NCBI RefSeq assembly: GCF_037102585.1
Contig: NW_027043820.1
Location: forward strand, 2,142,501 to 2,206,500
Origin: Saccharomycopsis crataegensis
Lineage: Eukaryota > Ascomycota > Saccharomycetes > Ascoideales > Saccharomycopsidaceae
Reading direction: 5' to 3'
DNA: 64,000 bases
Of the stretch, positions 59,701 to 64,000 are shown one piece after another (within the stretch, counting starts at the first letter, position 1; each line of letters begins with the position of its first letter). The translations under genes were made by a program, and so were the position numbers. The notes beneath the pieces were generated by a model. The model was not told where the DNA came from. It worked only from the letters and a program-made list of their open reading frames with translations, and did no database searches.

Positions 59701-60011
59701 TTTAACGAGTTTAGGGAAGCCATTTTCGAAATTTATGAAAACAATTTGCAAGATGAGATAAAGAGAATACGGAAAGAGATTGCAAAGAGAATCACCCTTG
59801 TTGAGGGTGATATTTCGGGAAAAATTCCCAGGGTTGTTAATGAGAAGTACATTTCAAACTCCATTGAAGAAGAGTGTCTTCTTGATGCTGAACGTGAGTA
59901 TTGTATTTCTATTTTCAATGGCTTTTTTTTTTCGATTTCTATAACCCTTTTTATCCAAGTATACTAACGAAAGTAATTATAGACAAACTATATCAAGTGG
60001 GAATGCCATAA
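56721..60011 (+). CDS. DNL4: DNA ligase IV (spliced, three exons)
   Basis: Exons 56721-59255, 59332-59893 and 59983-60011 give 1041 residues. The N-terminal DNA-binding domain (VPFYTILRMILPDRDRGRSY) is followed by the nucleotidyltransferase domain with the active-site lysine K323 in EGFYIEEKLDGERLQIHM. Later motifs include NLILDGEVLSYD, SEGIVLKDKYKKYEVDARNE and WVKVKPEYL. The OB domain follows. Two BRCT domains lie at about residues 716-815 (KLGYDIISPSWVFDCIDSHR) and in exon 2 (KYFMDIFEVDKIKRSIKSHG), with the Lif1-binding linker between. DNL4 seals double-strand breaks in non-homologous end joining with Lif1/Xrcc4 and Nej1. The exon 3 tail reads HKLYQVGMP. The protein is longer than S. cerevisiae Dnl4 (944), partly from a Gln/Asn-rich insert near residue 170-190. 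Confidence 0.92.
59256..59331 (+). other. DNL4: DNL4 intron 1 (76 nt)
   Basis: Donor GTATGT at 59256, a T24 run (59270-59293), branch-like TTACTAAT (59312-59319) and AAACTAAT, then acceptor TAG ending at 59331. Reading through gives a Phe run and an early stop. An earlier TAG at 59301 leads into a stop, so 59331 is preferred. A CAG 27 bases further on (about 59358) also keeps the frame. Confidence 0.8.
59894..59982 (+). other. DNL4: DNL4 intron 2 (89 nt)
   Basis: Donor GTGAGT at 59894, perfect branch site TACTAAC (59962-59968) and acceptor TAG ending at 59982. The split histidine codon (C|AC) keeps the frame into a 29-base last exon that ends in TAA. Confidence 0.85.
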
Positions 60012-60302
60012 AAAAAAGGTATCTACGAGATAGCTATGTAATATATTTATAATATTTATCAAATACTTATATAATTCATAATATATAAAGTATAATACGT
60101 ATGTGAAACTTGTCTAAATTGTTGTGTAATTAGAGAGATTGATGTTAACATCGCAGGTTATGAGCTGCGAATCGTGTATTTTTCTGCTCTTCTCACTTGT
60201 TAAGTCGAAAATTTCACCACCATTTAACAAATCAAGCCTATTTGCATACCCCAGATCCGGCAAAACAATAACACCAATAATACTATTAATAGATATTATA
60301 AA
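60012..60302. promoter_or_regulatory. DNL4 3' end and promoter of the PPR-like gene
   Basis: About 290 AT-rich bases. TATA-like motifs (TATATAAAG near 60083) are present. No gene is seen. Confidence 0.5.
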
Positions 60303-63224
60303 ATGTCCTTGGCGAATGTCATGAGGTCTCGTCGAGTCATTCAGAGACTTCTCCAGATATCCAGCCAAACAACCGTTAGGACTTTCCAACCGCATCCTTC
60401 AAGCCAATTATTACCATTGCCAATAGCATCACAGTCCAGTAGACAATATAGTCTTTTCACTAGATCGAAACCCCTGCCAAAGATTGAAATTTTCGAAGAT
60501 GAGGCAACAACAACAACAACAACAACAACAACAGAAGTGAAAGGGAATGGAAGTATATTGGAACATCTTAATCATGAGCAGCAAGATATTGTGATGTTAT
60601 TGAATCAAGCGTTGAGAAACGAAAAGAGTATCTCCCTTGAACATGTGAAATCGCTATTATTGCAGTTCATTGGCCTGTGCGCAGCTCTAAGTTCGAATGA
60701 TGCTGGCAACAGAATGATCTTGTACGTGGTGGAGTATCTTAATAAACTAAAATACCAATTACCGATCCAGGACGGGAAAGCGGTGACACGGGATGACCCG
60801 GTGAAATTGAATGAGATTTTCAATGATGGTGAATTGTATCGATTATTAGCATGGATTCTGGAGGCATTGAACGACGATAAAGGACCATTGTTGAAATCGG
60901 TATACGAGGATAAAGTATCGAGATTGATAATTCCCGAATTGTTTATATGTTTGAAAGATAGTAAACGGTTGGCGATAGTCGAGCTAATGAAGGTATACGT
61001 TTATTTCAACAAGTTTTTACTATATCATAATTTCTACGACCAGTCGCTTCAATCGATGAAAGAATTCATGGAGCATCCTAATTCGTCAGCATTGAAACCC
61101 CAGCTATTGGAGTTATCGATGATTGATCTACGGAAGTTGGCGGTGCGTGATGTGAAGGTGGTATTTGGATTGTTTGAAATGTTCCAAGATGGAGGTAATG
61201 AAAGTTTAGTCAGAAAATGGATAGATTATTGCGTAGAATGCTATTCTATTGAAACTACCGAAAAGGCCAATGATTTGAGGTTCATGGAGCAGTTGGAGGA
61301 CGCTTACATATTACAAAATTTCACCAAAGTAATAATCGGGTACAATTTGCAGCATACCAACGTATACCTTTTAGAAATCTTGAACAAGAATAATCTTGCC
61401 AAAGAATCCAAGCCGGTGTTACAAGAAATCTCCAAGTTTCTTAGGGAATCGGTGTTCGATAAACCAACCAATACTTTCTCGCTAGATGAATCATCCTTCA
61501 ATAGTATATTGTCCAGCGCCCTTGCATTTAAAGACGAATTTTTAATTTGTGAGCCACTTATAAAATATTATACCGCTGCGAAAACTGATGAGGAAATTTC
61601 CAAGAAATCATGGGATTTGATTCTATCATGGGAAGTTTTTAAGTCTTCAGGGGATGATTTCACCTTGGATGCGGCGTTGACCGATCTCATCATAAGAATA
61701 TCAAAAGTTGAAATTGCTCCCGTAGATAACGAAGTTAAAATGAAAGAAGTCGATGGGGAGCTTTATCTTGACTTGTCGGCAGCAGATAACATGGATGGAA
61801 ATACTACTCGTTTCATCGATGTCGATACCGTGAATTGCCTTATTAGTACGGTGATTCTTGGTGGCCAGTCCATAAATTATGTGGAATCAATGATGGAATT
61901 TTTCCAAAACGGAATCCCCGAAGTCACCATCGAATTGAATGCCCGCTCTTATGGGTTATTAATGCAAATGGCCATAGAAAAAGATGACCCCACTGATTTG
62001 AACAAATGGTATCAAACAAGTATCAACAACGGGATTGAATGGTCACAAGAATTAAATGAAGCCAACGACAATATTTTATATAAAGCGGTCCAGTACACTT
62101 TTCGAAATAGCAATAACCATGAGGAATTAGGGGAAGCGTTCAAGTTTTTAAACAAAGTGAAGAATTTCGTAGAAACTGTTGATACCGATACCACCAACGA
62201 GATTCTCAAGAAATTTTTACAATTTGGGTACGTTGGCGACGCGTTGGAATTGCTCAATCGAGAGTTTATTTCCAATGAGGATAATTTCACCCATAAATAT
62301 TTCGGGAAGGCCAATGAAGAAGATATTTTTGATTTGGAGAATGATTCGTTGAATTCTCGGAAGATCGATTTGAATAATGATTATTCGCACAAGATTTTCA
62401 TCACCTTGAATGATTATTTTCTCCTGAGCACCGATTACGAGATTTGCTGGAGCATTTATGGTAATATCCACCGGTGTTTTATTAACGTGCCGTACGATAC
62501 GTTCATGGCGGCCATGAGGAAATTTAACCAATTGAAACGTCCGGATGTGTCGTTATTGATTTTCCAACAAATGAAGAAAATGAATAGATTGTTTGGGTTG
62601 CCGCCGCCAAATCGGGACCACTACATCTATCTTTTCAATAGTTTTGGGGAAATGTGTTACGAAAAGGGGATCATTGAACTCCACGCGATGTTAAAGATGG
62701 ATGTGGTGGTGGATACGAATATTTCGTTGAATAACTCGTTATTGAACGCCTATACCAATTTGCAAGATTTTATTAAAACTAGAGACTTGTTTGAACGGTT
62801 CTTGGCGATTCCTACCACCAGTAAGAACGCGATCAATTCCGATACTATCAACATCATGTTGAAGTCGTATACTTACGGGGGACTTGAGCCGGTGAACGCG
62901 TTTTGGAACAATTTGAGTCTGATCGATTACATTCCTAATGCATCGAATTATCGACAATTCATCATCAGTAACTGCTACCATCGCCAGTATGAACATGCCA
63001 TTGATTTGATTGGAGAAATGGAATTCAATGGGATGCAGGTAACCGAGGAAGTGGTTAAGGATATGTATAACTGGACCGAAGATAAGCAGGATAAAGGAAA
63101 GATTAAACAATGGTTGTTGAGCAGCGAACACTCAGATTTGTGGGATAAGTTAGAAAATAAAGGGTTATTGATTCATGAGCCTACGGAAACTGAGACCCCA
63201 GAACAAAACTTAGATGTGATCTAG
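60303..63224 (+). CDS. Mitochondrial PPR-type protein (expression factor)
   Basis: 973 residues. The N-terminus (MSLANVMRSRRVIQRLLQIS, then TTVRTFQ) is a clear mitochondrial presequence. A run of nine Thr (ACA/ACC codons, near 60505-60535) follows. The rest is all-helical, with pentatricopeptide-like helix pairs best seen near the end: NRDHYIYLFNSFGEMCYEKG, NISLNNSLLNAYTNLQDFIK, DTINIMLKSYTYGGLEPVNA and NASNYRQFIISNCYHRQYEH. Proteins of this kind bind one mitochondrial mRNA or rRNA and promote its stability or translation (Pet309, Aep3, Sov1 and Ccm1 types in yeast). I cannot name the ortholog. It has more CTG codons than its neighbours. Confidence 0.8.
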   Translation: MSLANVMRSRRVIQRLLQISSQTTVRTFQPHPSSQLLPLPIASQSSRQYSLFTRSKPLPKIEIFEDEATTTTTTTTTEVKGNGSILEHLNHEQQDIVMLLNQALRNEKSISLEHVKSLLLQFIGLCAALSSNDAGNRMILYVVEYLNKLKYQLPIQDGKAVTRDDPVKLNEIFNDGELYRLLAWILEALNDDKGPLLKSVYEDKVSRLIIPELFICLKDSKRLAIVELMKVYVYFNKFLLYHNFYDQSLQSMKEFMEHPNSSALKPQLLELSMIDLRKLAVRDVKVVFGLFEMFQDGGNESLVRKWIDYCVECYSIETTEKANDLRFMEQLEDAYILQNFTKVIIGYNLQHTNVYLLEILNKNNLAKESKPVLQEISKFLRESVFDKPTNTFSLDESSFNSILSSALAFKDEFLICEPLIKYYTAAKTDEEISKKSWDLILSWEVFKSSGDDFTLDAALTDLIIRISKVEIAPVDNEVKMKEVDGELYLDLSAADNMDGNTTRFIDVDTVNCLISTVILGGQSINYVESMMEFFQNGIPEVTIELNARSYGLLMQMAIEKDDPTDLNKWYQTSINNGIEWSQELNEANDNILYKAVQYTFRNSNNHEELGEAFKFLNKVKNFVETVDTDTTNEILKKFLQFGYVGDALELLNREFISNEDNFTHKYFGKANEEDIFDLENDSLNSRKIDLNNDYSHKIFITLNDYFLLSTDYEICWSIYGNIHRCFINVPYDTFMAAMRKFNQLKRPDVSLLIFQQMKKMNRLFGLPPPNRDHYIYLFNSFGEMCYEKGIIELHAMLKMDVVVDTNISLNNSLLNAYTNLQDFIKTRDLFERFLAIPTTSKNAINSDTINIMLKSYTYGGLEPVNAFWNNLSLIDYIPNASNYRQFIISNCYHRQYEHAIDLIGEMEFNGMQVTEEVVKDMYNWTEDKQDKGKIKQWLLSSEHSDLWDKLENKGLLIHEPTETETPEQNLDVI

Positions 63225-63951
63225 TTGAAGAAAAAAAAAAAAAGAAGAAACTCTAGAAGTAATTTTTTTTTTTTTCAAAGATATGATTTGTAATTATGTT
63301 GTGTAATATATTTTTGTACGTATGGATCATATTTACTTGTAAGCTGATTTACTAAGACCGACAAAATAAGATAATCTTAAAGCCTCTTTTTTAATTGTTA
63401 TAGCATTTCCAAGTGAAGCTTCCTGTGTTTCAGAGTGGTTGTTTCATAACTATAAATAGGGTGTCGTTGTTGTTTGTATTTTTAGAAGCCATTATTTTGG
63501 GTGTGAGTGTAGGCATGTATGTATGTTGCCTCATTTTGGAGAGATCCTTAATTTTTTCATTTTTTTTTTCCTTTTAAGAAAACGTTCCATCACAGCGATG
63601 ATCTTTGTTATTTTGCCAAAATGGATGGCTTTTCTTTGTTTCGGTGTTTGCTATTTTTATCACTGCTAGATCTTCCTGAATTTCCTCATCTGTTATAAAT
63701 AAAGGAGGTTTTTCTGGTGATCTTCAAAGATGCTTTTGATGCTGCTGCAATCACAACCAAACCAACACCATAAAGATAAGATGAAGGGAAATAACCATTC
63801 ACGGATAATCCATTGTACCGTTACTAATTCATTGGACAAAGGACCGACTGGTAAAATCATGTCCCGGCATTTAAAAGATATTTATTGTGTGCTACTTATC
63901 AACCTTAAACTACAAGAAAAATCTTCGATCCCACCACCCACCGCTTCAAAA
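63225..63951. promoter_or_regulatory. Intergenic region at the right edge
   Basis: About 725 bases with A- and T-runs near 63230-63245 and 63260-63275. No gene is seen; it probably holds the promoter of a gene that starts at 63952. Confidence 0.4.
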
Positions 63952-64000
63952 ATGAACAATTTCTTCTCCCTAAGAAAGCTTAATTACCCTTATTCTTTCT
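63952..64000 (+). CDS. Possible start of a gene cut by the window edge
   Basis: An ATG in good context (TTCAAAAATG) opens a frame, MNNFFSLRKLNYPYSF, that stays open to the end of the window. Sixteen codons are too few for any family call. The pattern (basic, aromatic, no acid) would suit a mitochondrial or secretory N-terminus. Confidence 0.3.
   Translation, partial: MNNFFSLRKLNYPYSF

Overview
The window is a stretch of nuclear chromosome from a budding yeast (Saccharomycotina). Genes are compact and mostly intronless. The few introns carry yeast signals (GTATGT, GTACGT or GTGAGT donors and a TACTAAC-type branch site). A. The protein families are those of ascomycete yeasts. A small protein that resembles a fungal complex I accessory subunit, together with very sparse CTG codons, argues against Saccharomyces-type yeasts. 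It would suit a CTG-clade or Pichiaceae-like species, but the species cannot be named from sequence alone. Long A/T homopolymers (24 to 29 bases) and triplet repeats are common between genes.

Layout. 1-16998: the CMR2/DIP2 gene (running off the left edge), RTT106 and the complex I-like gene lie on the minus strand; ATP25, the RNA polymerase III subunit RET1, an unknown membrane protein, the vacuolar channel YVC1 and COQ7 lie on the plus strand. 17.4-17.8 kb holds a strong candidate for the RNase P RNA gene. 18.6-36.4 kb: an unknown lysine-rich protein, the splicing factor CWC21, an eisosome-type coiled-coil protein, SMC5, SWC3, TIM50, GVP36 and a CTR copper transporter. 36.4-38.1 kb is gene-poor and contains a decayed reading frame with a 53-bp tandem duplication. 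38.1-43.8 kb: an RraA-family protein and a large Yta6/Sap1-type AAA protein that has lost its ATPase motifs. 43.8-47.9 kb is a 4.2-kb stretch without a convincing gene. 47.9-53.8 kb: GLO1, MSH2 and TSR3. 53.8-55.7 kb is again gene-poor with decayed fragments. 55.7-63.2 kb: STF2, DNA ligase IV (three exons) and a mitochondrial pentatricopeptide-type protein. A further gene may begin at 63952.

Themes. Mitochondrial function recurs (ATP25, COQ7, TIM50, STF2, the PPR-like protein, the complex I-like subunit). So does genome maintenance (RTT106, SMC5, SWC3, MSH2, DNL4). Promoter motifs fit several genes: Mac1-type copper elements before the CTR gene, an MCB before MSH2, stress elements between STF2 and DNL4, and AP-1 and STRE motifs before GLO1. 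No CRISPR array, intact transposon or convincing tRNA gene was seen. The most unusual coding observation is the AAA protein without a usable Walker A, Walker B or arginine finger.
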